A DNA stretch of 64,000 bases, taken from assembly GCF_001894745.1 (NCBI RefSeq), contig NZ_BBYF01000006.1, positions 62,001 to 126,000 of the forward strand. Direction: 5' to 3'. The notes under the pieces were generated by a model. The model had not been told where the DNA came from. It saw only the letters and a program-made list of their open reading frames with translations, and made no database searches. The number at the start of each line of letters is the position of its first letter. Position 1 is the stretch's first letter. Shown piece by piece: positions 48,737-57,260 of the stretch. Both the position numbers and the translations under genes were made by a program. Source of the DNA: Paenibacillus sp. NAIST15-1. Its GTDB lineage: Bacteria > Bacillota > Bacilli > Paenibacillales > Paenibacillaceae.

Positions 48737-48851
48737 AAGCTGAAATCCCATACATACCTTTTTTTGAAGAACCTTCGCGCTCTCCAGCCGAAAGGCTGTT
48801 TAAATATACCTATTAACCGAACATACGTTCTGAGAAAGGAGAATAATTACA
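48737..48851. other. Intergenic region with LexA box ahead of the integrase
   Basis: A 115-bp gap separates immA from the integrase gene. It contains a CGAAC-N4-GTTC palindrome (48818-48831, listed separately) and a GAAAGGAGAA ribosome site for the integrase. A clear -35 is not seen. Confidence 0.5.
48818..48831 (+). promoter_or_regulatory. LexA-type SOS box upstream of the integrase
   Basis: CGAAC-ATAC-GTTCT matches the Gram-positive SOS consensus CGAAC-N4-GTTCG at 9 of 10 defined positions. It lies 21 bases before the integrase ATG, next to a TATTAA -10-like hexamer (48811-48816), so LexA could repress integrase transcription. Confidence 0.65.
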
Positions 48852-50075
48852 ATGGCTAAGGGGAGTATTGAACAACGAGGAGAAAATTCATGGCGTTTAA
48901 CTGTCGATCTAGGTACATTACCAAATGGGAAACGTAACCGCCAACGTAAATCAATCACTGTAGATGACAAAAAAATCCTTCGTTCAACACGTAGACTTAA
49001 CGAGTATTTGGACGATCAACTTGCATTATTTAAACAAGAAGTATTGTCTGGTGAGTACATAAAACCCGACAAAATGATATTTTCACAATTTATTAACTTG
49101 TGGAAAAAGAAGTACGCGGAATTCCAATTAGCAGCCAGCACAAGAGACGCCTACTACAACCATATAAGAAATCACATTGAACCGCGCTTCGGCAATAAGA
49201 GAATGACCGAAATTAAAACCTTGCACGTTGTTGATTTCATTGCAGACTTGAGAAAACCTGACGCTCGTAAGGATGGTAAGGGAAAACTAAGTGATCGAAC
49301 CGTACAGTACATTTATGCCGTGATGCAAAATTTATTTACTATTGCAGTAAAATGGGAGCTAATTAAAAATAACCCCCTGGAGAAGACAGATAGACCAAAA
49401 GCAAAGAAGGTAAAAGCAAAATTTTATGAGTCTGAGGAAGTAACAAAAATAATAAATGCCCTCTATAAAGAACCGGTCCATTGGAGACTCATGATGTTAA
49501 CTGCAATAATCGGAGGATTGCGACGCGCTGAGTTGGTAGCACTACGATGGTCGCACGTTGATTTTAACCGCAAACAAATATTTGTGGAAAAAAGCATCCC
49601 TCTTAAACGTAAGGGCGTTAATTACGAAAAGGGTACCAAAAACGATGATGAGAGATATGTCGATATGCCGAACTGGTTAATGGATGAATTCAAAGACTTT
49701 AGAAAGGAGTGGTTAATTCAAAGAGAGGCGACAGGAGACAAATGGAAGGCTGAAGAAAGTGAATATGTCTTCCACGCAGGTTATGGTACACCTTTTTATT
49801 ACACCCACCCTACTGCATGGTGGAAGATGTTTACCCAGCGGCATAAATTCAGCTATTACAGTCTGCATAAGCTCCGCCATACATCTGTTACGGTATTGAT
49901 TGAAAAAGGAGCATCTATCAAATCGATACAGGAACGAGTTGGACATAAACAAACTCAAACTACTACCGATATTTATGCCCACGTAACAAAGAAACTAAGT
50001 CGTGAAGTAGCTAATTTATTTGATGAGCTAGATCCCGCGAAAGAAAATTTCCGTCCCCAATCCGTCCCCAATTAA
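48852..50075 (+). CDS. int: Tyrosine site-specific integrase
   Basis: 407 residues. An N-terminal AP2-like arm-binding domain (GSIEQRGENSWRLTVDLG), a core-binding SAM-like domain (about 75-175), and the catalytic domain with all tyrosine-recombinase residues: Arg 224 (GGLR), His 339 and Arg 342 (HKLRH), His 365 (VGHK), Tyr 375 (DIYAHV). It integrates the phage into tRNA-Leu, whose repaired copy lies 87 bases past the gene. The end of its coding sequence holds two tandem CCGTCCCCAAT repeats that may be arm-type sites. GAAAGGAG precedes the ATG. Confidence 0.93.
   Translation: MAKGSIEQRGENSWRLTVDLGTLPNGKRNRQRKSITVDDKKILRSTRRLNEYLDDQLALFKQEVLSGEYIKPDKMIFSQFINLWKKKYAEFQLAASTRDAYYNHIRNHIEPRFGNKRMTEIKTLHVVDFIADLRKPDARKDGKGKLSDRTVQYIYAVMQNLFTIAVKWELIKNNPLEKTDRPKAKKVKAKFYESEEVTKIINALYKEPVHWRLMMLTAIIGGLRRAELVALRWSHVDFNRKQIFVEKSIPLKRKGVNYEKGTKNDDERYVDMPNWLMDEFKDFRKEWLIQREATGDKWKAEESEYVFHAGYGTPFYYTHPTAWWKMFTQRHKFSYYSLHKLRHTSVTVLIEKGASIKSIQERVGHKQTQTTTDIYAHVTKKLSREVANLFDELDPAKENFRPQSVPN
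50051..50072. repeat. Putative integrase arm-type sites, right arm
   Basis: Two exact tandem 11-bp repeats CCGTCCCCAAT (50051-50061 and 50062-50072) within the last codons of the integrase gene. The same motif occurs with the same 11-bp period at 10199-10220 and inverted at 10249-10258. The distance to the core is about 131 bp. Confidence 0.55.
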
Positions 50076-50114
50076 AATTTAGGCTAAATGTACGCTCCAT
50101 TTAAAAGTCCCGGA

Positions 50115-50146
50115 AAAACAAAAAAAGCCTTATGTAGCAAGGCTTT
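50115..50146 (-). terminator. Terminator between integrase and repaired tRNA
   Basis: AAAGCCTT (50124-50131) pairs with AAGGCTTT (50139-50146) around a 7-base loop. The A-tract to the left makes a T-run on the minus strand, so it mainly ends the leftward tRNA transcript, and also shields the integrase side. Confidence 0.7.
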
Positions 50147-50161
50147 CCGGCTTTTAAAATA

Positions 50162-50248
50162 TGGTGCGGCCAAGAGGACTCGAACCTCCACGTCATTGCT
50201 GACACTAGAACCTGAATCTAGCGCGTCTGCCAATTCCGCCACGACCGC
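50162..50248 (-). tRNA. tRNA-Leu(CAG), hybrid of host 5' half and phage 3' half (contains attR)
   Basis: A complete class II tRNA with encoded CCA (50162-50164). The 5' half is host DNA and the 3' half, from the anticodon arm on, comes from the phage. The acceptor stem now has GCGGUCG opposite UGGCCGC, with two wobble pairs (U5-G68, G7-U66); the host version at 10028 would pair perfectly. The variable-arm stem GUCA/UGAC carries compensatory changes versus the host's GGUA/UAUC. Anticodon CAG is kept, so the gene should remain functional. Confidence 0.9.
50203..50221. repeat. attR core
   Basis: The 19-bp CACTAGAACCTGAATCTAG is identical to 10069-10087. To its right is host tRNA 5' sequence and to its left phage DNA. 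Confidence 0.85.
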
Positions 50249-50370
50249 ATATTTAATTACTTCCGATTGAGTCGCTAAGTTGTTTTCCTGGCGACAAGGA
50301 ATATAATATCACGTCATTATAGGATCGTCAACACTTTTATAAACTTTTTGCAAGGATATCTTCTTATTTC

Positions 50371-50414
50371 TGCTGCAAGGCAGCTGGCAGGTTTCCCTCC
50401 CCGCTGCCTTGCAG
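50371..50414. other. Long GC-rich hairpin downstream of the DNA flank
   Basis: CTGCAAGGCAGC pairs with GCTGCCTTGCAG (perfect 12 bp) across an 18-base loop. No T-run. It may end the minus-strand gene at 50432. Confidence 0.45.
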
Positions 50415-50431
50415 TATTCCAGTTTATCCGA

Positions 50432-50647
50432 TCAAGTCTCAGGGACTGTTCTTGGCTCATCTGCAGGTTGAATCATATAGCTGCGACTCAGCTTCACAAC
50501 ACGCCGATTCCGCTTGCGAATCATGACATACTCATCATCCCATGCAACCACGAATCCTCGAACATCATTCATCTCCAGTATGTCCCTAATGACTCTGACA
50601 AATGTTCCTTCCACTCGATAACGATCAAGCTCCGCTTCCTCCATCAT
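50432..50647 (-). CDS. Hypothetical small basic protein, 71 aa
   Basis: The ATG at 50647 is chosen; GGAGGTG lies upstream, though spaced a little far. The frame extends to 50683. The product has a beta-rich middle (GFVVAWDDEYVMIRKRNRRVVKLSRSY) with many Arg residues and may be an Sm-like or nucleic-acid-binding small fold. No family is recognised. Confidence 0.5.
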   Translation of the reverse strand: MMEEAELDRYRVEGTFVRVIRDILEMNDVRGFVVAWDDEYVMIRKRNRRVVKLSRSYMIQPADEPRTVPET

Positions 50648-50682
50648 CGTGTACTTCACACCTCCGCTATGTACAACATGCA

Positions 50683-50705
50683 AGGCCTGCCATCATAGCA
50701 GGCCT
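50683..50705. terminator. Hairpin between two minus-strand small genes
   Basis: A perfect 8-bp stem AGGCCTGC (50683-50690) with GCAGGCCT (50698-50705) and a 7-base loop. No T-run follows on either strand. Confidence 0.45.
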
Positions 50706-50726
50706 CGCACATACGCATGCTTCATC

Positions 50727-51053
50727 TCAATAGCCCACATGTTCCTTCGTATCGTTCGTTTCAAACCAATAGTCCAATACCTTGGCAGACATGACACGCT
50801 TGTTAATATACGCAACTTGTTGCGCGGTAAATTTCCCTGTCCAGCCCACCTGCAGCTGATCGCACAGCTTTACGATCGTCAGCAATTCTGACCAAGCGAC
50901 ATACCTTTTGTACCAGAAAAATTGAGGGTGTTCGATCATATACGGGTACAAATCATCGAATTCCGTGTGTTTGCATGCTAGTGCCCGTTCAAAATGGTTT
51001 TTAGCCTCCGTCACTTTTTCTTCCAAAAAGCGAGCCGTTCGTTCATCCACCAT
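50727..51053 (-). CDS. Hypothetical conserved-looking protein, 108 aa
   Basis: GGGG precedes the ATG at 51053 at usable spacing. The product is helical with aromatic residues (DLYPYMIEHPQFFWYKRYVAW) and no membrane span. I do not recognise the family; it resembles small cytoplasmic Paenibacillaceae proteins. It is co-oriented with the gene at 50432-50647. Confidence 0.55.
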   Translation of the reverse strand: MVDERTARFLEEKVTEAKNHFERALACKHTEFDDLYPYMIEHPQFFWYKRYVAWSELLTIVKLCDQLQVGWTGKFTAQQVAYINKRVMSAKVLDYWFETNDTKEHVGY

Positions 51054-51312
51054 CTGCGTTGCCCCCTCTCACCATCTTATCTTTTATTATATGTCAAAGT
51101 GGTGAATGGAGAAAAGCAGACAATTCTTTTCATCAACTGAAACTAAATGGAGCTTTGAAGCGTCTAACTATATAAGAGGGTTATTTTTGCTTATTTTTTA
51201 TTATTTACTGTTGATAACTAGTTCATAACGTCCAAATTGGCAATTGATTCAAATTCCGTATATAGGGTAATATGTTCTAGGCCCGTCGCGAGGCGGTAGA
51301 GGAGGATTTACG

Positions 51313-51960
51313 ATGTGGCGATCTACTCGGCAACGCAGTATAACCATTGTACTGGCCGCAGTCATGATGACGTGGCTGCTTCAAGGATGCACCTCACAGG
51401 AGCACAGCATCCCCCCAATTGAAACGGATACACCTTATTCGCACCAGAAAGATTCTCAGGTGAAGCCAGATGAACGCAAGCCTGTAGGGAAACAAAACGA
51501 GAAAACCGAAATTGCATCACCAAAGAGCCAATCCTCTCATAACGGTGATTCTACATATACGGATCAAGCTTTTGATCGTGCACACCCTCAATTGAAAGGC
51601 ATTGTGCTCGCTTCGAACAATGCCGCAGTTAAGGAGCTATGGGGAGAACCTGAGGAGCATTATGTCATGGATGATACCGATCCAATTGACGTGTATCAAT
51701 ACGAAGGCTTCTCTTACGGATGCAAGCAGGATGGGCGAATCATATTTGTTGAAGTATCTGGCGAGGATACCTCGACAGGAATCCAGGGCTTAACAATTGG
51801 AGACAGTGAAGCTACCGCCTCTAAGGTGCTCGGACGTCCAGATCATGATACAGATTATGTGTGGAGCTATGAATTAAAGAACTGCTTGTTGAGACTTGAT
51901 CTGGATCCGACGACAAACAAGATCCAAGCAGTTAAGCTATTTTCCAACGAACGCGTATAA
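51313..51960 (+). CDS. Putative lipoprotein with a C-terminal conserved domain
   Basis: 215 residues. The signal peptide carries a lipobox, LLQGC, with Cys at about residue 26. A Ser/Lys-rich linker follows to about residue 90, then a folded region (VKELWGEPEEHYVMDDTDPIDVYQYEGFSYG, later IQGLTIGDSEATASKVLG) that looks like DUF4309/PDZ-like stress proteins. An AGAGGAGGA ribosome site precedes the ATG. It is monocistronic with a terminator at 51978-52013. Confidence 0.7.
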   Translation: MWRSTRQRSITIVLAAVMMTWLLQGCTSQEHSIPPIETDTPYSHQKDSQVKPDERKPVGKQNEKTEIASPKSQSSHNGDSTYTDQAFDRAHPQLKGIVLASNNAAVKELWGEPEEHYVMDDTDPIDVYQYEGFSYGCKQDGRIIFVEVSGEDTSTGIQGLTIGDSEATASKVLGRPDHDTDYVWSYELKNCLLRLDLDPTTNKIQAVKLFSNERV

Positions 51961-51977
51961 TGGACTCTATAATAAAT

Positions 51978-52013
51978 AAAACGCCTTGATTCCACGTGGA
52001 GTCAAGGCGTTTT
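51978..52013. terminator. Bidirectional terminator between convergent genes
   Basis: AAAACGCCTTGA (51978-51989) pairs with TCAAGGCGTTTT (52002-52013). The stop codon of the minus-strand DedA gene lies inside its right arm. Confidence 0.8.
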
Positions 52014-52616
52014 ATTGGTTCGCATCCGATAACGAATAATAAAGTATGTGATAGTGCCTCCTACCGCAAGCACTAGAAGACCACCAAACAGAATCGGGTT
52101 CCCCTTCGAGTGAAGCCATCGCACCGCATCACGCCAATGATTTCCCACAATATGTCCAATCGTTAGAAATGTAGCCACCCACAATAATGCACCTGATCCA
52201 GCCGCAAAAAGATAAGTTGTCCATTTCATTCTGGACATCCCCGCCAAATAACAAGTCAAATGACGAAGTCCCGGCACGAAATAGCCGAACACAATACTCC
52301 AACTTCCATATTTCTGAAACCAGCGCTCTGTTCGTTCAACTCGCTTCGGCGTCAACTTCAACTTCTTCCCGTACCGATCCAGCAAGGGCTTCCCCACCCG
52401 ACGACCGACTATATAACTGATGAACATCCCGGTCATACTCCCCGCAAGACAGACAGCGAAGGCAGGTGCGTATTGAAATGGGCCATTTACAGTCAAGCTG
52501 CCTACAAAGACCATCAGCGTCTCATCCGGTACAGGGATGCCGATGATGCCTAGCGCAAGCAACATAAATAAAGCTATGTATCCATAATTGGACAGCGCCC
52601 ACATGACTGTCTGCAC
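52002..52616 (-). CDS. DedA family membrane protein
   Basis: 204 residues with several membrane spans. The N-terminal LALGIIGIPVPDETLMVFVGSL is the DedA/SNARE-associated signature, and GYFVPGLRHLTCYLAGMSRM gives the second family motif with the conserved Arg. DedA proteins are undecaprenyl-phosphate or lipid flippases linked to membrane homeostasis. The start is a GTG at 52616 preceded by GGAGG. Confidence 0.85.
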   Translation of the reverse strand: MQTVMWALSNYGYIALFMLLALGIIGIPVPDETLMVFVGSLTVNGPFQYAPAFAVCLAGSMTGMFISYIVGRRVGKPLLDRYGKKLKLTPKRVERTERWFQKYGSWSIVFGYFVPGLRHLTCYLAGMSRMKWTTYLFAAGSGALLWVATFLTIGHIVGNHWRDAVRWLHSKGNPILFGGLLVLAVGGTITYFIIRYRMRTNKTP

Positions 52617-52739
52617 CGTAAGCCCCCCTCCCGTAATTCGATATCTATTTTATCATAACCATGCAGTCATGTCCGAACCTACTTGCTCATATTTTATAGT
52701 AATGCGTACAAGCCTGGCTGGCAAGGAGGCGTCTTAACG

Positions 52740-53873
52740 TTGAGAAAAGCAGTGTTAGTTATGCAAATTGCATTCACGTATATTGGAACCGTCGTGGGGG
52801 CAGGGTTTGCGACCGGACAGGAAATATTGCAATTTTTCACAGCTTATGGGTGGTGGGCTCCCTTTACCATCGCATTGTCGACAGTGCTGTTCATCTGGCT
52901 GGGCACGAAGCTGATGCTCCTGTCTCATGACATCAAGGCTCGATCCTATGAGGACATTAATCGCATGCTGTTCGGAGATCGGATTGGCGGAGCAGTCAGT
53001 CTATTCACGATGGTCATTATTATTTGCGTCAATAGTGTAATGCTGGCAGGAGCAGGATCCGTGTTCGTGGAGTATTTGCATTTGAATTACCAGATTGGTC
53101 TGCTGCTTACATTGGTTAGTTCCTATTGGTTCGTCAGCCGGGGCATGGGCGCCATCTTGAAGCTGAACTCCATCGTCGCACCTACAATGCTTACGTTTAC
53201 CTTGTTCATCATCATTCATACCATCCAAATGCCAAATGCTGCTCAAGCGCTAACGCTGAGCACAGACAAGGCCTTCTATGCAGCATGGAGTGCGCCGCTC
53301 TTGTATGGCGCCTTTAATTTAGCAATGGCGCAAGCAGTTCTCGTCCCGCTTGGAGCTTCGATGCCGAACAAAAGAGTGATTCAACTTGGGGGCATTATCG
53401 GAGGCTTACTAATTGGATTAATGCTGCTTTCCGGACATTTTGCGTTGGCTGTGTACATGCCCGGTATTACGCAATTCGATATTCCCATGGGCCATATTGC
53501 ATCCGGACTTGGCGTATTCATTCAATTGATTTATGTCATGCTTATTTTTTCCGAGATCTTTACAACCTACGTTGCCGATGTGTATGGGATTACCCTGCAG
53601 ATGCATCAACGTACAGGAATTCATCCGAAGCTCCTTATTATCATGATCATGCTATTTTGCTTTCTGTTCAGTCAATTCGGCTTCAAGCCACTGGTATCTC
53701 ACTTGTATCCAATATTTGGAGTGTTCAGCCTTGCATGGATATACCTGCTAATTCGTTCATCTGGACAGCGTCCGACTCATACTCATCGTCCGCCGACCGA
53801 CGCTCCATTTCCTGCAGCGCTGCCATTGCAGCCTGCACGTCAGAAGCATCCAACTTCTCCGCCTGAGAGCTAA
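52740..53873 (+). CDS. YkvI-like membrane carrier
   Basis: 377 residues with about ten membrane spans. The N terminus YIGTVVGAGFATGQEILQFF is the conserved first helix of the YkvI/APC-like group. A TTG at 52740 is chosen because AAGGAGG precedes it; the frame extends upstream to 52683. The C terminus ends in an unusual Pro/Thr/His-rich cytoplasmic tail (about 30 residues), probably unstructured. Substrate unknown, likely a sodium-coupled amino-acid-type carrier. Confidence 0.78.
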   Translation: MRKAVLVMQIAFTYIGTVVGAGFATGQEILQFFTAYGWWAPFTIALSTVLFIWLGTKLMLLSHDIKARSYEDINRMLFGDRIGGAVSLFTMVIIICVNSVMLAGAGSVFVEYLHLNYQIGLLLTLVSSYWFVSRGMGAILKLNSIVAPTMLTFTLFIIIHTIQMPNAAQALTLSTDKAFYAAWSAPLLYGAFNLAMAQAVLVPLGASMPNKRVIQLGGIIGGLLIGLMLLSGHFALAVYMPGITQFDIPMGHIASGLGVFIQLIYVMLIFSEIFTTYVADVYGITLQMHQRTGIHPKLLIIMIMLFCFLFSQFGFKPLVSHLYPIFGVFSLAWIYLLIRSSGQRPTHTHRPPTDAPFPAALPLQPARQKHPTSPPES

Positions 53874-53904
53874 CAACAGTGAACCTTATATCTAGGTGCA
53901 AATA

Positions 53905-53938
53905 AGGCGCAGTCCCTCTACTGGAGGGAACCGCGCCT
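53905..53938. terminator. Hairpin between convergent genes
   Basis: AGGCGC (53905-53910) pairs with GCGCCT (53933-53938) and the inner TCCCTC pairs with GAGGGA. It separates the YkvI-like gene from yhaN. No clean T-run. Confidence 0.55.
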
Positions 53939-53942
53939 ATGC

Positions 53943-56900
53943 TTAAGAGCTATATGCCAATCGTTGCATTTCAATCAACCGCACTTCCGGCAATTCACGC
54001 TTTATCAAATCAACGACATGAGGATGGCAAGTCGTCATCATGACATGATGCGAATCGGAGAGCGCAATAAGCGCCTTCGCTGCCAATCCTAGCCGTTCCT
54101 GATCGAAGTTGACTAGAATATCATCCAGCACAAATGGCACGGATGCCCGGTTCGTTAGCGCTTCTGCAAGCGCAAATCGAATAGCCAGATATACCTGCTC
54201 TGCAGTTCCTCTACTGAAATGGTGACTCCATACTACCTGACCATCCGGCCTTGCCAGCGCGATCGTCTTCTCACCGAAGGGAATCAGCACGCGAGTATAT
54301 CGCCCAGCACTCATCTGCTCCATATAATGGGCAGCACGTTTCAGTACAGCAGGCTGTTTCTCCTCCTCATACAATCTGCGAGTATGCAGCATGAGTGTCT
54401 TGGCAAGCGCCAGAATTGCATAACGGGACGCTTGCTCGTCAAGCTTCGATTCCTGCAGCGCAATTTCCTGGTGATGGGAAGCCCCCTCCACCTCTTGCTT
54501 CAACCTCTCCAGCTCCTGCTCCAATCTTCCCTTGCGTCCTTCCAGCTCTCGAATCCGTGTATCCAGCTGTTCCATTTGACGTGCGATGGAAATACATCGC
54601 TGCTCGAGCTCACGTCCATCATACTGAATCAGCAGTTCCTCCATTGGTCGAAATGCCGTGCGTTCTCCTCCGCGATACAGCACTGCTTCCAGCTCCCGAA
54701 CCTGCCGCTCCAGCTCAAGCTTATAGTTGTACGCATCAGCACAATGCAGCAATTCAAAACCAGTGTTCACACCGGCTTCCAGAAGAAGCTTATTCATCGT
54801 CTCCTGCATCTGACTGGCATGAATGTGCTTCTCCTTCCACTCATCATCTAAGGAACTGCTGTGAAGCAACAATTGCTGATATTCCTGCTCGATAGCCTGT
54901 TCACGCTCGATTCGCTCCAGCAGACGGAATAATCCACCTATCATTGATCCTGTCAGAAGCTCCACGCCCTCATCATGAGCAGCGACTCCGTATTGAAATA
55001 CAGCTTCAGTTCCTTCTTTCCACGAACCAGTGTCATTCGCCTTCATCGCTTGTTGAGCTCGAGTTGTGATCAGATGCTGTGCGGTATGCAGCAAGCTGTT
55101 GCAATCCTGCTCGAACAATTCCAGCTGGCCAAGCAGGCGCGCATGCTTCACAGCCGCGCGATGACGCTGCTGCTCCACTTCTTCGGCTTGTTCCCACCTT
55201 CTGCAATGTTCCTTTACACCCGCAGGGGTGAGTCGTTCTGGAAGATTCTCTTGATCGAGCCATGCATGCCAATCGCGTAGACGCCCTTCTTCTTTCTTAT
55301 GCGCAGCATCCAGTTCCGCTGTAAGCAGTCGACAGCGTCGTTCAGTCACAATCACCGTCTCATACAGAGAACGACAGCGTTCTTGTACATGTAATCGTTC
55401 ACGATGCCAGGCTCCAACCTCTTGCGCAGTCCTTCTTAGTTCATCGATGCCAGCATCGGGTATACTGCGTGCTGTGCTAGAGAGATAGGGCTGCAATAAT
55501 TGACGGAGCGCCTCAGCATGCACACGGATTGCATGTTCCAATCCATCTTGCGCACTCTCGCTACGCGCCATCACATCCGCTTTGTCTGAAGAATGCGGTG
55601 GAGATTGTGAAGATACATATGCCATTACAGCGGTAGCTGCTAGGCCTACCAAGGCAATGACGAGAGCCATTAGCCATTGCTGTGCCATCCACCCGAGCCC
55701 GGCAGCCAGCAGCACTACACCTAATCCAAATCCATAGATAATGCGGGAGTGCGCAAACTTCTGCGGACGCGGTGCATTGCGGTTCCTTCGAGAATAGAAT
55801 TCGTTATGTACTCGTTCCGGTGTAGGAACATGCTCCTTGCCGTCACTTGAAGCATTCCACACCCGCACCGCATCTGCTAATGATTGCTCTGCGCATGCGA
55901 TATCTACTGCGCTTCCCTCGTTTGGGGCAAAGCCACTGCCATTCACTCCAGCCGTCTCACAGCGTTTGAGCTGCATCTTGGCATCGTCGTACTCTTTGGT
56001 CGCAAGCTCTGCCTCACGGACTGCATGTTCCATCCCGGCTTCTGATTGCGCGATTGCGAGACGACACGAATCCGCACGTCTCTCTGCCAACTGTGCCTGC
56101 TCCAAGTAGGAGGAAGTCTTGCTCGCCAGCAGCATCTCCGGTGTCCATGATGAATCCGTCTGACGAGAGAGCCGCCATAATTCAGCTTCGGCAGCATTGC
56201 ATTCCACTTCAGCCTCTCCGGCTGCTTCTCGCCAATGTTGGACGGTATCCGTCAACTGCGCAAGCCGGCGTGTCTCCGACTCCAGATCTAGCAGCTGTTT
56301 GAACGGCTCCTTCCCTTTCTTACGGTCAGCTGCTGCTTGCCGCTTCTCTTCGATTCCTCTGCAAGCAGCTTCCGTATCATCAAGCTTCCGATCAAGCTCC
56401 CGCCACTGGGCAGCAAGCTCAGGCAGCCTTATTGACAGATCTGTCGGCTGTTCATCCAGCTCTTGCTTGGCGGCTATATAGCGAATCCACGTATCGGCCA
56501 CACCGCTTGCGCGTTCAGCCTTAGCCAGTTCCTCCCGTTGTACAATTCGCTGCTCTACACACTGATTCAGTTCTAGCTCTATTCGAGTCAACTGCTCTTC
56601 TAACTCACTTAGCTTTCCCGCATGACGATGCGCTTCTCGCTGAACTCGTTCTAGCTTGTCCATCGTATGAAGGGTCTGGTTGATCAACTGATTGCGGCCC
56701 CTCGGCCGAAACAGTCCATCCATCGATTGCTGCAGCCAACGCTCCGCCTCAGTTATCCCTCTGCCGCCATACAGCCCTGTATCATATAAATAGGCCCCAA
56801 CCTCGTCATCCTGCAGCGTTTGCAGCTCCTGCAGCTCATCTAGTGTTATGCCAAATAAGCGGCAGAAGAGTCCCGCATTCAATCCCCCTAACAGTTCATC

Positions 56901-57260
56901 CTCCAATTGAGATTGGCTGATATCTATCAGAACTCCTGTTGCAGACACCTTACGGATACTCGTATGGAGTGAACCATCCCGCTCCCACCGCTCAATCGTC
57001 CATTCGGCACCACTTTGATCGAGCACGCTCATCCGTCCCCCATATATAGCCCCTTCGATCGGCACATATCGGGTATGACTGCTTCTCCGCTTCGGCAATC
57101 CATACAGCATGTCCCGAATAAAATAGGTAATCGTACTCTTCCCTGCCTCATTAGGTCCATAGAGCAGCGTAATCCCCATATTCGAACCGCGTTCCGCAAG
57201 CGGGATTACCGCATCACGGAATCCTCCATACCCCATAAGGTGAATCTGTAATATTTTCAT
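53943..57260 (-). CDS. yhaN: YhaN-like SMC-type ATPase of a nuclease complex
   Basis: 1105 residues. Walker A GPNEAGKSTI near residue 41 and, near the C terminus, PFVLDDILVNFDQERL (Walker B/D-loop) are joined by very long coiled coils. Two hydrophobic segments in the middle (VVLLAAGLGWMAQQWLMALVIA-like, roughly 510-550) suggest membrane attachment. In Bacillus, YhaN is the SbcC-like partner of the YhaO nuclease. The ATG at 57260 overlaps the yhaO stop (ATGA), showing coupling. Confidence 0.85.
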   Translation of the reverse strand: MKILQIHLMGYGGFRDAVIPLAERGSNMGITLLYGPNEAGKSTITYFIRDMLYGLPKRRSSHTRYVPIEGAIYGGRMSVLDQSGAEWTIERWERDGSLHTSIRKVSATGVLIDISQSQLEDELLGGLNAGLFCRLFGITLDELQELQTLQDDEVGAYLYDTGLYGGRGITEAERWLQQSMDGLFRPRGRNQLINQTLHTMDKLERVQREAHRHAGKLSELEEQLTRIELELNQCVEQRIVQREELAKAERASGVADTWIRYIAAKQELDEQPTDLSIRLPELAAQWRELDRKLDDTEAACRGIEEKRQAAADRKKGKEPFKQLLDLESETRRLAQLTDTVQHWREAAGEAEVECNAAEAELWRLSRQTDSSWTPEMLLASKTSSYLEQAQLAERRADSCRLAIAQSEAGMEHAVREAELATKEYDDAKMQLKRCETAGVNGSGFAPNEGSAVDIACAEQSLADAVRVWNASSDGKEHVPTPERVHNEFYSRRNRNAPRPQKFAHSRIIYGFGLGVVLLAAGLGWMAQQWLMALVIALVGLAATAVMAYVSSQSPPHSSDKADVMARSESAQDGLEHAIRVHAEALRQLLQPYLSSTARSIPDAGIDELRRTAQEVGAWHRERLHVQERCRSLYETVIVTERRCRLLTAELDAAHKKEEGRLRDWHAWLDQENLPERLTPAGVKEHCRRWEQAEEVEQQRHRAAVKHARLLGQLELFEQDCNSLLHTAQHLITTRAQQAMKANDTGSWKEGTEAVFQYGVAAHDEGVELLTGSMIGGLFRLLERIEREQAIEQEYQQLLLHSSSLDDEWKEKHIHASQMQETMNKLLLEAGVNTGFELLHCADAYNYKLELERQVRELEAVLYRGGERTAFRPMEELLIQYDGRELEQRCISIARQMEQLDTRIRELEGRKGRLEQELERLKQEVEGASHHQEIALQESKLDEQASRYAILALAKTLMLHTRRLYEEEKQPAVLKRAAHYMEQMSAGRYTRVLIPFGEKTIALARPDGQVVWSHHFSRGTAEQVYLAIRFALAEALTNRASVPFVLDDILVNFDQERLGLAAKALIALSDSHHVMMTTCHPHVVDLIKRELPEVRLIEMQRLAYSS

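Larger units (their letters stand above)
10069..50221. mobile_element. Complete siphovirus-type prophage integrated in tRNA-Leu(CAG)
   Basis: The element is about 40.2 kb, bounded by a 19-bp direct repeat (10069-10087 and 50203-50221) that covers the anticodon arm of tRNA-Leu. It holds an integrase and ImmR/ImmA module on the plus strand at the right end. A nearly unbroken leftward block follows with replication, packaging, head, tail and lysis genes in canonical order. All essential structural modules look intact, with no obvious frameshift in them, so the prophage could be inducible. Confidence 0.93.
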
